Positions 48,522 to 57,484 of a stretch of DNA of 64,000 nucleotides are shown here, one piece after another; the first letter of the stretch is position 1, and the number at the start of each line of letters is the position of its first letter. The notes below the pieces were generated by a model, which was given only the letters and a program-made list of their open reading frames with translations, was not told where the DNA came from and searched no databases. Location: assembly GCA_021778845.1 (NCBI GenBank), contig JAJYBU010000004.1, forward strand, positions 99,137 to 163,136, given 5' to 3'. The DNA comes from Acidobacteriota bacterium. Its GTDB lineage: Bacteria > Acidobacteriota > Terriglobia > Terriglobales > Acidobacteriaceae. A program made the translations under genes and the position numbers.

Positions 48522-49625
48522 TCAATTCACAAACCGCCGCATCCGCACATTCATCACAATCCCCAGCGCCAGAAACATATAAATCACCGACGACCCCCCA
48601 TAGCTCATCAACGGCAGCGGAATCCCCGTCACCGGCATCAACCCCACGCACATCCCGATATTCACCGCAATCTGGAACAGCAGCACCCCCACCACGCCCA
48701 TCACAATCAAGCTCCCCGGCGGGTCAGCCGACGTCTGCGCATTCTGAATCAGCCTTACCAGAATCAAAAAATACAGCAGCAGCACGCCCACCGCACCGAT
48801 AAACCCATGCTCCTCGCAGAACGCCGCAAAGATAAAATCCGTATACGGAATCGGCAGAAAATCCCCCTGCGTCTGCGTGCCTTTACTCTGCCCCTTCCCC
48901 CACAATCCTCCCGACCCCACCGCAATCAGCGACTGCCGAATCTGGTATCCCGACGCCTGCGGATCACTATCCGGATTCATGAACGCCGTCAGCCTTGCCC
49001 GCTGATACGGCTTCAGCAGCTTCCCCGAAGCCAGCCCGACCCCGCCCAGCAGCACCATGCTCAGCAGCAAAATCCCCGCCTGCTTCCATCGAATCCCGCC
49101 CAGAAACAGCCCCACCACCAGCACCGGCAGATACGTCAGCGACGTCCCCAGGTCCGGCTCCTTCAGCACCAGCACCAGCGGCACGCCAATCAGCGCAAAC
49201 GCCTTCCCGATATCCTTCCAGCTCAACTCCCGACCGTCCTCCACAATCTCCCAGAAGAACCGCGCCGCCACCAGAATCAGCACCAGCCTCACCCACTCCG
49301 ACGGCTGAAAGTGCACCCCTCCGCCAAGATTGATCCACCGCCGCGCGCCCAGCACCTTGGTCCCCACCAGCCTCACCGCCAGCAGCGACACCAGGCTCAC
49401 CCCATACGCCCAATACCCAATCCCCAGCAGCCGGTGATAATCCACCAGCGAGATCGCAAACATCCCCACAATCCCCACCGCCAGAAACAGCAACTGTTTC
49501 TGCTGAAACCCATGAAACTTGGTCATCTCGGTAGCCGACCGGATCTCCAGCACGCTAATCACCGAGAGCACAAGCACCAGGCCCAGCAGCATCCAGTCGA
49601 AATCCCGAAACCGCGATCGAATCAT
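48522..49625 (-). CDS. rodA: Rod-shape-determining peptidoglycan polymerase RodA
   Basis: 367 residues, ten membrane segments, SEDS-family glycosyltransferase of the elongasome. Conserved blocks are RRWINLGGGVHFQPSEWVRL, LKEPDLGTSL, GSGGLWGKG, LPIPYTDFIFAAFCEEHGFI and GIPLPLMSYGGSSVIYMFLA. AAGGGA precedes the ATG. It follows mrdA by 12 bases, its partner transpeptidase. Confidence 0.95.
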   Translation of the reverse strand: MIRSRFRDFDWMLLGLVLVLSVISVLEIRSATEMTKFHGFQQKQLLFLAVGIVGMFAISLVDYHRLLGIGYWAYGVSLVSLLAVRLVGTKVLGARRWINLGGGVHFQPSEWVRLVLILVAARFFWEIVEDGRELSWKDIGKAFALIGVPLVLVLKEPDLGTSLTYLPVLVVGLFLGGIRWKQAGILLLSMVLLGGVGLASGKLLKPYQRARLTAFMNPDSDPQASGYQIRQSLIAVGSGGLWGKGQSKGTQTQGDFLPIPYTDFIFAAFCEEHGFIGAVGVLLLYFLILVRLIQNAQTSADPPGSLIVMGVVGVLLFQIAVNIGMCVGLMPVTGIPLPLMSYGGSSVIYMFLALGIVMNVRMRRFVN

Positions 49626-49637
49626 TCCCTTACCAGT

Positions 49638-51536
49638 CTATCGGCTTCCACTCGCCACACTCGGCGGCGCCGCCACACTCGGCACCGCCGCCACAGTTGG
49701 CGCCGCCGCCACCTTCTGCAAATTCCCCGCCCGCTCCCTCTGCTCGGTCACATACGCATCGATCACCTGCGCCGCCAGCTTCGCCGAATTATTCCCCATA
49801 TACCCATGCTCCCACAGCACGGCCACCACAATATCCGGATTCCGCCGCGGCACCATCCCCACAAACCACGAATTAGGAATCGTACTCTTGTCCGTGCTGC
49901 CCTTCTTGCGTCCGCTCACGACGTCCGCCGTTCCAGTCTTCCCTGCAAAGTCAATCCCATCCAGATGCGCCGCCGCCGCCGTCCCAATCGGGCTCAGCAC
50001 ATTCGCCATATCGTCCGTAATAATCTCCCAGTTCTCCGGCGTCATCGGAACTCTGGCCACGCCCGCACCCGGATACATCTGATCGATCGTCGCCTGCTCC
50101 TCGCTCGGCAACTGACCCGGCATCAGAAGGTGCGGCCTCACAAACACGCCGCCTGAAGCAATCCCACTCAGCGTCCGCGCCTCCTGCATCGGCGTCTCCT
50201 CGGTCGCTCCCTGTCCAATCCCCACTGAAATCGTCTCGCCCGCATACCACTTGTCGTGCTGCGTCTTCAGCTTCCACTCCTCACTCGGCACAACGCCCGC
50301 CTGCTCGTCCGGCAGGTCGATCCCCGTCTTCTGTCCCAGCCCCACGCTGTGCGCATAGCGCGCAATCGTCTCGATCCCCAGCTTATTCGCCAGCGTGTAG
50401 TAGAACGTGTCGCACGAGTAGGGCAGCGCGTTGTGAATGTCTACAAACCCATGGTGCCGGTCGCAGCCAAAAAAGTGTCCATAGAATGTCGCGCCGCCAT
50501 TGCACACAACCTGCATCGTCTGCGCCACATTTTCCTGCAGGCCCGCCAGCGTCATCACCACCTTGAACGTCGATCCCGGCGCCAGTTGCGCCTGAATCGC
50601 CTTATTCATCATCGGGTGGTTCGGATCGTCCATGATGCTCTTCCAGTACGACGACGACAGCCGCACCGAAAACTGGTTCGGATCGAACGTCGGCCGCGAC
50701 ACCATCGCCAGGATCTCGCCGGTATGCGGATCCATCGCCACAATCGCGCCGTTCTTCCCCTCCATGGCTCTCTCCGCGGCCATCTGCACATCCAGGTCGA
50801 TCGTCAGCCGCAGGTCCTGGCCCGGCACCGCCAGCTCCTGCCCCATCTGCCCCACTTCTTTTCCATGCGAGTTCACAATGATGTCGCGCGACCCATCCGT
50901 CCCCCGCAATATCGAGTCATACGTCTCCTCAATCCCCGACTTCCCCACCACATCGCCCGGCTCATAGGCCGCAAACCGCTCCTCATTCAGATCGTTCTCG
51001 CTCACCTCGCCCACATACCCGATCGCATGCGCCAGGAACCCATCCTTCGGATACAGTCGCCGCTGTTCATCCAGCGTCTCCAACTCCGGCAGCTCATCCC
51101 TGTGCGCTGCAATAAACGCCTGCTCATCCGGCGTAATATCCTGCTTCAGCGGAATCGGCTGATACTTCGGCGCATATTGAAAATGCCGCAGCGTCGCCTG
51201 AATCTGTTCCAGCGGAAGATGCAGCCCCTCCGCAATCAACGGCAGGTCCGCCTCCAGATTCTTCTGCTGCTCGCGCAACAAATAGCACGTCACCGACGGA
51301 TAGTTGTCCACCAATATCCGCCCATACCGATCGAAGATCTTCCCCCTCGGCGCCAGCACCGGAACCTTGCGCACCCGATTCTGTTCCGCCAGCACGCGAT
51401 ACGTATCCGCCCCCAGAATCTGCAACCGCCACAGCCAGCACCCCAGCACCAGCATCACCGCCGCCACCACATACTGCGACACATGCAGCTTCGCCGCCGA
51501 CAACTTCTCCTTCCGATCGATGCTGTCCAAATCCAT
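49638..51536 (-). CDS. mrdA: Penicillin-binding protein 2 (elongasome transpeptidase)
   Basis: 632 residues, class B PBP. An N-terminal membrane anchor (residues 23-43) is followed by the pedestal with RGKIFDRYGRILVDNYPSVT. The transpeptidase domain has the active serine in APGSTFKVVM (about residue 322), the SCDTFYYTLANKLG motif near 373 and GKTGTADV near 528. The tail is Ala/Val/Pro-rich. It works with RodA and MreCD in sidewall peptidoglycan synthesis. Confidence 0.95.
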   Translation of the reverse strand: MDLDSIDRKEKLSAAKLHVSQYVVAAVMLVLGCWLWRLQILGADTYRVLAEQNRVRKVPVLAPRGKIFDRYGRILVDNYPSVTCYLLREQQKNLEADLPLIAEGLHLPLEQIQATLRHFQYAPKYQPIPLKQDITPDEQAFIAAHRDELPELETLDEQRRLYPKDGFLAHAIGYVGEVSENDLNEERFAAYEPGDVVGKSGIEETYDSILRGTDGSRDIIVNSHGKEVGQMGQELAVPGQDLRLTIDLDVQMAAERAMEGKNGAIVAMDPHTGEILAMVSRPTFDPNQFSVRLSSSYWKSIMDDPNHPMMNKAIQAQLAPGSTFKVVMTLAGLQENVAQTMQVVCNGGATFYGHFFGCDRHHGFVDIHNALPYSCDTFYYTLANKLGIETIARYAHSVGLGQKTGIDLPDEQAGVVPSEEWKLKTQHDKWYAGETISVGIGQGATEETPMQEARTLSGIASGGVFVRPHLLMPGQLPSEEQATIDQMYPGAGVARVPMTPENWEIITDDMANVLSPIGTAAAAHLDGIDFAGKTGTADVVSGRKKGSTDKSTIPNSWFVGMVPRRNPDIVVAVLWEHGYMGNNSAKLAAQVIDAYVTEQRERAGNLQKVAAAPTVAAVPSVAAPPSVASGSR

Positions 51537-51584
51537 TCCGAAACCCTGCCTCTATCCCCTACGCTCTATCCTCTACCCTCTGCT

Positions 51585-52118
51585 CTAATCCCGCGTCCGA
51601 AACTGATCCAGCAGATAAAACACCGGAACCGCAATCACGCAATTGGCCACTGCCGAGATCAGCGCGCTGAGCGGCAGCAATCGATACGTCGCATCGCCCA
51701 GCAGCCAGTGCGCAATCAAATACAGCAGCCCGCTCTGTCCCAGGCTCAGCGTAAACACCAGCGCCACGCGGTTCACCACATTATCGACATCCACCGCGAA
51801 CCCAACGCTGGCGGCCACATATCCAATCACACCCTTGGCAATCCCATCCACGCCAAACGGATGATTGGTCAACCCATCCTGAAACAAACCAATCAGCGTA
51901 CCGGTCACCGCGCCCGCAATCGGGCTGCGTCGCGACACCGCAAAAAAAATCGTAGCAATCAACGGCAGGTCAATATGAATCAACCACGGCAGCGTCTTGG
52001 GCAGCAGCGCCTGCAGCAGCAGGCAAACCAGCGGCGCCATCACGGTCACTCCCGGATGGAACCCATACTGATCCAGCTCTTCGCGTGATGTATAACTCCG
52101 CTCTGCCATCGCCCTCAT
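51585..52118 (-). CDS. mreD: Rod shape-determining protein MreD
   Basis: 177 residues, five to six membrane segments, weakly conserved family. IHIDLPLIATIFFAVSRRSP, GTLIGLFQDGLTNHPFGVDG and AKGVIGYVAASVG match the MreD pattern. The assignment is fixed by position between mreC and mrdA. The ATG at 52118 is used here; an ATG three codons later is preceded by a purine-rich stretch and is equally likely. Confidence 0.9.
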   Translation of the reverse strand: MRAMAERSYTSREELDQYGFHPGVTVMAPLVCLLLQALLPKTLPWLIHIDLPLIATIFFAVSRRSPIAGAVTGTLIGLFQDGLTNHPFGVDGIAKGVIGYVAASVGFAVDVDNVVNRVALVFTLSLGQSGLLYLIAHWLLGDATYRLLPLSALISAVANCVIAVPVFYLLDQFRTRD

Positions 52119-52154
52119 CCTGAACCTTCACTCTTCATCGCAATCGCATTGCCC

Positions 52155-52435
52155 CTTCACTTCCGTCATCCCGAGCGAAGCGAAGGACCCCTGTAGTTGC
52201 TCTTACCGTTGCCGTTGCTCTGGCTCTGGCCGTTGCCGTTGCCCTTGCCCTTGCCCTTGCCCTTGCCCTTGCCCTTGCTGTTGCTGTTGCCTTTTTGGTT
52301 GTCATCCCGTAGGGATCTGCTGTTGCCTTTGCTGTTGCCTTTGCTTTTGCTTTTGCTTTTGCTTTTGCTTTTGCTTTTGCTGTTGCTGTTGCTGTTGCCT
52401 TTCCCCTTCCCTTTCCCTTTCCCCTTCCCTTCCTA
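52155..52435. repeat. Repeat mosaic with two hexamer arrays between mreC and mreD
   Basis: CGTCATCCCGAGCGAAGCGA and AGGACCCCTGTAGTTGC lead into a TTGCCG/TTGCCC hexamer array (52196-52293). A shortened GTCATCCCGTAGGGATCTGC repeat (52300-52320) follows, then a second array (to about 52434) dominated by CTTTTG and CTGTTG units. The mosaic is the reverse complement of the order at 18.4 kb. It occupies almost the whole 341-base gap inside the mre operon. Confidence 0.8.
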
Positions 52436-52459
52436 CCAATCTTCCCTGCGTCTCCCTCG

Positions 52460-53692
52460 CTACTGCGGGCTCCCCTCCGTCGTCGGACTCTGCACCGCAC
52501 TCCCCGCCGCGGCTCCCGGCGTCAACTCCGCCGCCGGCGCCGCCGCACCCGGCGAAAACCGATCCGGCCGCACCGCGGGCTTGGGCCGCGGCAGCCCCGA
52601 GTTCGGAATCCCCGCCACGCCTCCCACCTGGCTCTCCGGCGAATCCGAAACCACTCCACCCGCAGGCGCAGCCGTCCCCGCCGCCGCAGCAGCATCCGAG
52701 TGCAAACTCGGCAGCTTCTCCGCAATCAAATCCGCAGCCTTCTGGTTCGCCTCCTGCGTAGCCTCCGCCGCAGCCGCATCCTGCGCCGCCGTCGGTGTCA
52801 GCGCACTCGACGTCCCCGTAATCACCAGCACCTCTTCCAGCCGCGACAGATTCGCCCACGGCTTAATCATGATCGCCGTATACGGCTGGTGCAGCGGGTC
52901 CGGCGCAATCGACTCGATCACTCCCACCGGCAGCCCTCGCGGAAACACCAGATCTCCGCCCGAGGTCAGCACCTGCTCTCCCGGCGTAATCCGCGAGTCC
53001 GCCGTCAGATTATTAATCTCCACCTGTCCCATCGCCGTCCCGCGCAGTATCCCGCGTATCCGTGTCGACGCCAGAATCACCCCCGCACCCGACGACGCAT
53101 CATCGATCAGCAGCAACTGTGCCGTATGCGGAAACACATCGCGAATCTTCCCCACCACCCCATCCGGCGTAATCACCGCCTGGTCCGGCTTCAGTCCGTC
53201 CTCCGAGCCCTTATCCAGGTACAGCAGATGCGACCTCTCCGCCCCACTCGTCCCAATCACCTGCGCCGCCACCGTCGCCGTCACATACTGCTCCTTGAAC
53301 GCCAGCAGCTTCTGCAATCTCCGTCCCTGCGCCGCGTCCTCGGCAAACGACGCCTCTTCCACCCGCAACCGCGCCACCTCCTGCTTCAGCGCCGCATCCT
53401 GCTCCCTGGTCCCCCGCAGGTTGATGTACCCATCCCACCCATTGCGCAGCTTCAAACTCACCGTATGCACCGCGTCCTCCAGCGGAGTCAGCGCCGTCAC
53501 CGTCCATCGCCGCAGCAGCGAAACATGCCTCCCATCCGGAGCCGCGTCCACACTCTCCACCGCCGGCGCACTTGCCGTCGCCGCAGTCTCCTTCGCTGGC
53601 CGCTGCACCTGCATCGCCAGCGCAATCACCTGCATCAGCACGATCGCAATCAGCACCAGCGGATTCTTGAAGCGTGTAAAGAATGAGTCCAT
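52460..53692 (-). CDS. mreC: Rod shape-determining protein MreC
   Basis: 410 residues from the ATG at 53692 (MDSFFTRFKNPLVLIAIVLM). One membrane helix is followed by a coiled coil (LKQEVARLRVEEASFAEDAA) and the two beta-barrel domains (VIGTSGAERSHLLYLDKGSE, SGGDLVFPRGLPVGVIESIA). The last 130 residues are an Ala/Pro/Gly-rich tail beyond the usual family length. It scaffolds the elongasome in the periplasm. mreB is not next to it but about 10 kb away. Confidence 0.92.
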   Translation of the reverse strand: MDSFFTRFKNPLVLIAIVLMQVIALAMQVQRPAKETAATASAPAVESVDAAPDGRHVSLLRRWTVTALTPLEDAVHTVSLKLRNGWDGYINLRGTREQDAALKQEVARLRVEEASFAEDAAQGRRLQKLLAFKEQYVTATVAAQVIGTSGAERSHLLYLDKGSEDGLKPDQAVITPDGVVGKIRDVFPHTAQLLLIDDASSGAGVILASTRIRGILRGTAMGQVEINNLTADSRITPGEQVLTSGGDLVFPRGLPVGVIESIAPDPLHQPYTAIMIKPWANLSRLEEVLVITGTSSALTPTAAQDAAAAEATQEANQKAADLIAEKLPSLHSDAAAAAGTAAPAGGVVSDSPESQVGGVAGIPNSGLPRPKPAVRPDRFSPGAAAPAAELTPGAAAGSAVQSPTTEGSPQ

Positions 53693-53851
53693 CGCAAAGG
53701 TGTTCGCAGCCGGCCTCAACCAAAACCTGCCAGCCCGCGTACTCTCTCATTATTTCATCTACGCGCCCACCCTGCGCCGCTGCACCCATCCCCGTCTTGC
53801 GCTGAACCTCCCCTGCCACCGTCACAGCCACCCGCTGCTACCATCAATTCC

Positions 53852-56824
53852 GTGCCGCTCTCGCTCTCCACGCCCGTCAGGTTCATCAAGCGCATCGGCG
53901 ACCGCGTCGCCGCCGGCCTCGCCGACCGCGGCATCCTCACCATCGAAGACCTCCTCTACCACCTCCCCTTCCGCTACGAAGACCGCCTCCACCCCAAGCC
54001 CCTCTCTCTCTACCACCCCGGCGACATGGCCTCCCTCGTCGGCGAAGTCCGCGGCACCACCCTCCTCCGCACCCGCTCCGGCCCCATCTTCGAGATGACC
54101 GTCGGCATCACCCCTCCCGCCCCCACCCAAACTCTGTCATCTCGACCGGAGTCCGCGTCCTTTGCCCCCAATACTCTGTCATCTCGACCGGAGTCCGCGC
54201 ACTTTGCGGACGCAGCGGAGAGACCTGCAGTTCTCCCCGGCACCCCACCCTGGGTCTCCACCGACCCCACCATGACCGGCCTCCTCAATCCCCGCCAGCC
54301 CATCCTCGAAACCGTCAAGTGCATGTGGTTCCACGGCACCTACCTCAAGGACAAGTTCCGCCCCGGCCAGAAGATCGCCCTCTACGGCAAACTCGAAGGC
54401 AGCCGCAGCGGCAACGCTCTCCACGCGCCTCCCGGCTCCGTCCGCTTCAAGCTGATCCAGCCCACCTTCGAGATCCTCCCCGACGAGCACGCCACCGGCG
54501 AATCGGGGTCCCCGACGAGCGGAGCTCGCCGGGGTGAAGAAGACGCCGAGTTCATCCTCCTCGAAATGGGCCGCATCGTTCCGGTCTACGAATCCCTCGG
54601 CGGCAAAACTCCCTGGGGCGCCAAGCTCACCTCCCGCTGGCACCGCCGCGTCATCTGGACCATCTTCCGCGACCTCGCCGAATCCGATGCCCTCCAGGAA
54701 ACTCCGTCATCTCGACCGGAGCCTTCCACCTTTCCCCCCAGAAATTTGTCATCTCGACCGAAGTCCGCGCTTTCTGCGGACGCAGCGGAGAGACCTGTAG
54801 TTTCTTCCTCTGGCACCCACCCTCCGGGTGCCCCATTCGTGACGGCTCCATCGTCACGGGTGGGGTCGCAAGACATCCAACTCCCCACCGACACCCTCCC
54901 CACCGCTCTCCGCCAGCGCCTCCGCTTCCCCACCCGCATGGACGCCCTCCGCGACCTCCACTTCCCTCCCGCCGGCACCTCCATCACCGAACTCATGTCC
55001 GCGCGCACACCCGCGCACCGCCGCCTCATCTTCGAGGAGTTCTTCTACCTCGAGCTTGGCCTCGAACTCAAGCGCCGCCGTCTCCGCGAGCGCTCCGGAA
55101 CAGCCTGCACCACCAACGACCAGGTCCGCGAAGCCCTCAAGCAGATCCTTCCCTTCAAGCCCACAGCGGCCCAAAAGCGCGTCCTCGGCGAGATCGTCAC
55201 CGACATGCGCCGCTCCCAGCCCATGCGCCGTCTCCTCCAGGGCGACGTAGGCTCCGGCAAGACCATCGTCGCCTTCCAGGCCGCGCTCATCGCCATCGAA
55301 AACGGCTACCAGGTCGCTCTCATGGCGCCCACCGAGATCCTCGCCACGCAGCACTACCTCTCCGCGCGCAAGCTCCTCAGCGAAAAAATCTCGCCCCGCA
55401 CTCAGCGTCCCTACCGCATAGCCCTCCTCACCGGCTCGCTTGACGACCGCACCAAGCGCGACACCCGCGCCCGCCTCTTCCGCGGCGAGATCGACCTCAT
55501 CATCGGCACCCACGCCCTCGTCGAAGACAACGTAGACTTCGCCAACCTCGGCCTGGTCATCGTCGACGAGCAGCACCGCTTCGGCGTCCAGCAGCGCTTC
55601 CAGCTCACCCGCAAACCCAACACCGGCAGCGCATCAACGTCTCTCCCCATCGGCCCGCAAAGCCCCTCCCCGTCCACGCACCACTCCACGCAGGACGACC
55701 CCGACGTCCTCGTCATGACGGCCACACCCATCCCCCGCACCCTCGCCCTCACCCTCTACGGCGACCTCGAAGCCTCCGTCATCGACGAGCTCCCTCCCGG
55801 CCGCACGCCCATCCAGACCCGCCGCATGCCCGAGGAGCGCTCCGCCGAGGTCTGGAACTTCGTCCGCAAGCAAGTCACCGCCGGCCGCCAGGCCTACATC
55901 GTCTACCCCATCATCGAAGGCGTCCCCGACGACCAGCCCGAACTCGACTTCGCCACCGATCCCGACACTCCCGCCCTCTCCGATCCCACCCCCCAAACTT
56001 CCTCCTCTCGACCAAACCGAGCTCCTTCAAACTTGTCATCTCGACCGAACTCCGCACCCACCCAGAACCTGTCACCTCGACCGAAGTCCGCACCCACCCA
56101 GAATCTGTCATCTCGACCGAAGTCCGCGCTTTTCGCGGACGCAGCGGAGAGACCTGCAGCTTCCCTTCGCGCCGCCACAAAATCCGCCCCCAAACGCAAC
56201 CCCACACGCCCCAAACTCCGTTCCGCCACCGACATGCACGCCGAACTCCAGGCCGGCCCTCTCGCCGGCCTCCGCCTCGGCCTCCTCCACGGCCGCATGT
56301 CCGCCGACGACAAGGAGGTCACCATGGCCCGCTTCAAGCGCGGTGAGCTCGACGTCCTCGTCGCCACCACCGTCATCGAAGTCGGCGTCGACGTCCCCAA
56401 CGCCACCGTCATGGTCATCGAACACGCCGAGCGCTTCGGCCTCGCCCAGCTCCACCAACTCCGCGGGCGCGTCGGCCGCGGCGCCGCCAAAAGCTTCTGC
56501 GTCCTGCTCACCGGCGCCTCCATCACCCCCGAAGCCGAGCTTCGCCTCGACGCCATGGTCCGCACTCAGAACGGCTTCGAGCTCGCCGAGTTCGACCTCC
56601 AGCAGCGCGGCCCCGGCGAGTTCTTCGGCACCCGCCAGGCCGGCCTCCCCGACCTCCGCGTCGCCAACCTCGCCCGCGATCGCGACCTCCTCGAACTCGC
56701 CCGCGTCGAGGCCGCCCACTTTGCCGCCGCCCCCGACCCCGCCATCCCCCGACCCGAGATCGACGCCGTCTGGTCCCGCCTCAAGCACCAATGGCAGCGC
56801 CGCTACGGCCTCCTCGAAGCCTAA
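53852..56824 (+). CDS. recG: ATP-dependent DNA helicase RecG with repeat-derived inserts
   Basis: 990 residues against about 700 in most bacteria; start GTG at 53852. RecG reverses stalled replication forks. The wedge domain (IKRIGDRVAAGLADRGILTI, LYHLPFRYEDR) and helicase core are intact: QGDVGSGKTIVAFQAAL near residue 462, DEQHRFGVQQRFQL near 570, TATPIPRTLALTLYGDLE near 621 and HQLRGRVGRG near 865. Three inserts at about residues 93-128, 282-338 and 711-773 read LSSRPxSAxFADAAERPA and are translated copies of an intergenic DNA repeat. All stay in frame. They lie in the wedge and between helicase motifs. Confidence 0.95.
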   Translation: MPLSLSTPVRFIKRIGDRVAAGLADRGILTIEDLLYHLPFRYEDRLHPKPLSLYHPGDMASLVGEVRGTTLLRTRSGPIFEMTVGITPPAPTQTLSSRPESASFAPNTLSSRPESAHFADAAERPAVLPGTPPWVSTDPTMTGLLNPRQPILETVKCMWFHGTYLKDKFRPGQKIALYGKLEGSRSGNALHAPPGSVRFKLIQPTFEILPDEHATGESGSPTSGARRGEEDAEFILLEMGRIVPVYESLGGKTPWGAKLTSRWHRRVIWTIFRDLAESDALQETPSSRPEPSTFPPRNLSSRPKSALSADAAERPVVSSSGTHPPGAPFVTAPSSRVGSQDIQLPTDTLPTALRQRLRFPTRMDALRDLHFPPAGTSITELMSARTPAHRRLIFEEFFYLELGLELKRRRLRERSGTACTTNDQVREALKQILPFKPTAAQKRVLGEIVTDMRRSQPMRRLLQGDVGSGKTIVAFQAALIAIENGYQVALMAPTEILATQHYLSARKLLSEKISPRTQRPYRIALLTGSLDDRTKRDTRARLFRGEIDLIIGTHALVEDNVDFANLGLVIVDEQHRFGVQQRFQLTRKPNTGSASTSLPIGPQSPSPSTHHSTQDDPDVLVMTATPIPRTLALTLYGDLEASVIDELPPGRTPIQTRRMPEERSAEVWNFVRKQVTAGRQAYIVYPIIEGVPDDQPELDFATDPDTPALSDPTPQTSSSRPNRAPSNLSSRPNSAPTQNLSPRPKSAPTQNLSSRPKSALFADAAERPAASLRAATKSAPKRNPTRPKLRSATDMHAELQAGPLAGLRLGLLHGRMSADDKEVTMARFKRGELDVLVATTVIEVGVDVPNATVMVIEHAERFGLAQLHQLRGRVGRGAAKSFCVLLTGASITPEAELRLDAMVRTQNGFELAEFDLQQRGPGEFFGTRQAGLPDLRVANLARDRDLLELARVEAAHFAAAPDPAIPRPEIDAVWSRLKHQWQRRYGLLEA
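54133..54232 (+). repeat. Hairpin repeat copies inside recG, site 1
   Basis: A truncated copy (CTGTCATCTCGACCGGAGTC) is followed by a full one. In the full copy GTCCGC/GCGGAC form the stem and GCAGCGGAGAGACCTGCAGT closes it. Translated as LSSRPESASFAP and LSSRPESAHFADAAERPA. Confidence 0.85.
54704..54866 (+). repeat. Hairpin repeat plus CCCCATTCGTGACG palindrome inside recG, site 2
   Basis: A partial copy, then a full copy of the CTCGACCG hairpin element (to 54804). A second, unrelated element follows: GGCACCC/GGGTGCC (54812-54832) and CCCCATTCGTGACG (54831-54844) facing CGTCACGGGTGGGG (54852-54865). Translated as LSSRPKSALSADAAERPVVS and HPPGAPFVTAPSSRVGS. Confidence 0.85.
56000..56163 (+). 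repeat. Tandemly triplicated hairpin repeat inside recG, site 3
   Basis: Two 36-base units (56033-56068, 56069-56104) share CTGTCATCTCGACCGAAGTC and CGCACCCACCCAGAAT. A full-length copy (to 56163) with stem GTCCGCG/CGCGGAC follows, and a worn copy at 56000 precedes. Translated as repeated LSSRPKSAPTQN ending LFADAAERPA. Confidence 0.85.
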
Positions 56825-56842
56825 CCCCCACTCGCGCAAGCC

Positions 56843-57253
56843 CTACTTGCACGTCAACTGTGCCGTTGCGCTCACCACGGCCGTACTCACCATCATTGCG
56901 CTCAACGGAATCGCCGGATCCTTCGGTGCAATAGCAACGATCGGAATCGTTCCCTTGAACGTGGTGCACTGCGCCACGCCGCGGCTGTTCACGCTGACGC
57001 CCGCCGGATCGGGAATCTCAACCCACGGAGCGTGGAAGCCCCAGAAAGCCGGCAACGGCGTGACTGTATGACCGTCCGTATACGTTCCCGTAGCAACGAA
57101 CTGAACCTCACCGCTCGCGGAATCCAGCGCGGTCGCCGTCGCCGGATTGATGCTGATGGATTGAAGCTGAGGATTGCTGCCCCCACAGGCCAGCAACCAG
57201 CCTCCAAGCCCCAGCAGCAGCGCATGAAACACCACTCCACGGCGTCCGCGCAT
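56843..57253 (-). CDS. Small secreted lipoprotein with Ig-like domain
   Basis: 136 residues from the ATG at 57253 (MRGRRGVVFHALLLGLGGWL), preceded by GGAGGT at the right distance. The lipobox is LLACGG. The rest is one beta-rich Ig/BIG2-like segment: LQSISINPATATALDSASGE, VQFVATGTYTDGHTVTPLPA, then VAQCTTFKGTIPIVAIAPKD. Such short lipoproteins are frequent in Acidobacteria and have no known function. Convergent with recG, 18 bases apart. Confidence 0.72.
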   Translation of the reverse strand: MRGRRGVVFHALLLGLGGWLLACGGSNPQLQSISINPATATALDSASGEVQFVATGTYTDGHTVTPLPAFWGFHAPWVEIPDPAGVSVNSRGVAQCTTFKGTIPIVAIAPKDPAIPLSAMMVSTAVVSATAQLTCK

Positions 57254-57323
57254 AGAAGAACCTCCGCTCCCCAGACGATAGACCCCACCGAAGGTCCCAT
57301 TCAAGCTCCCCATCCGCCTGGTG

Positions 57324-57358
57324 CCCCATTCGTGACGGCCTCGTCGTCACGAATGGGG
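57324..57358. repeat. Perfect CCCCATTCGTGACG palindrome
   Basis: CCCCATTCGTGACG (57324-57337), loop GCCTCGT, CGTCACGAATGGGG (57345-57358): a perfect 14-base stem. The same element with two stem changes lies inside recG at 54831-54865. There is no T-tract, so it is not a typical terminator, although it sits downstream of the response regulator gene. Confidence 0.8.
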
Positions 57359-57484
57359 TGGTACAACCTCAGCACAGCCACGCGAAGCCCCCTCCCCACC
57401 CGCGCATCCCAAAACCGTGCTGAGAGTGTCGAACTGCAACCCAACATTGCGCTGAGACTGCACTGAAACTCACACCGTCCCGGC

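Noticed and set aside
53852..56824. recG as a pseudogene because of its inserts
   Set aside because: All inserts are in frame, no stop codons occur, and every helicase motif is intact.
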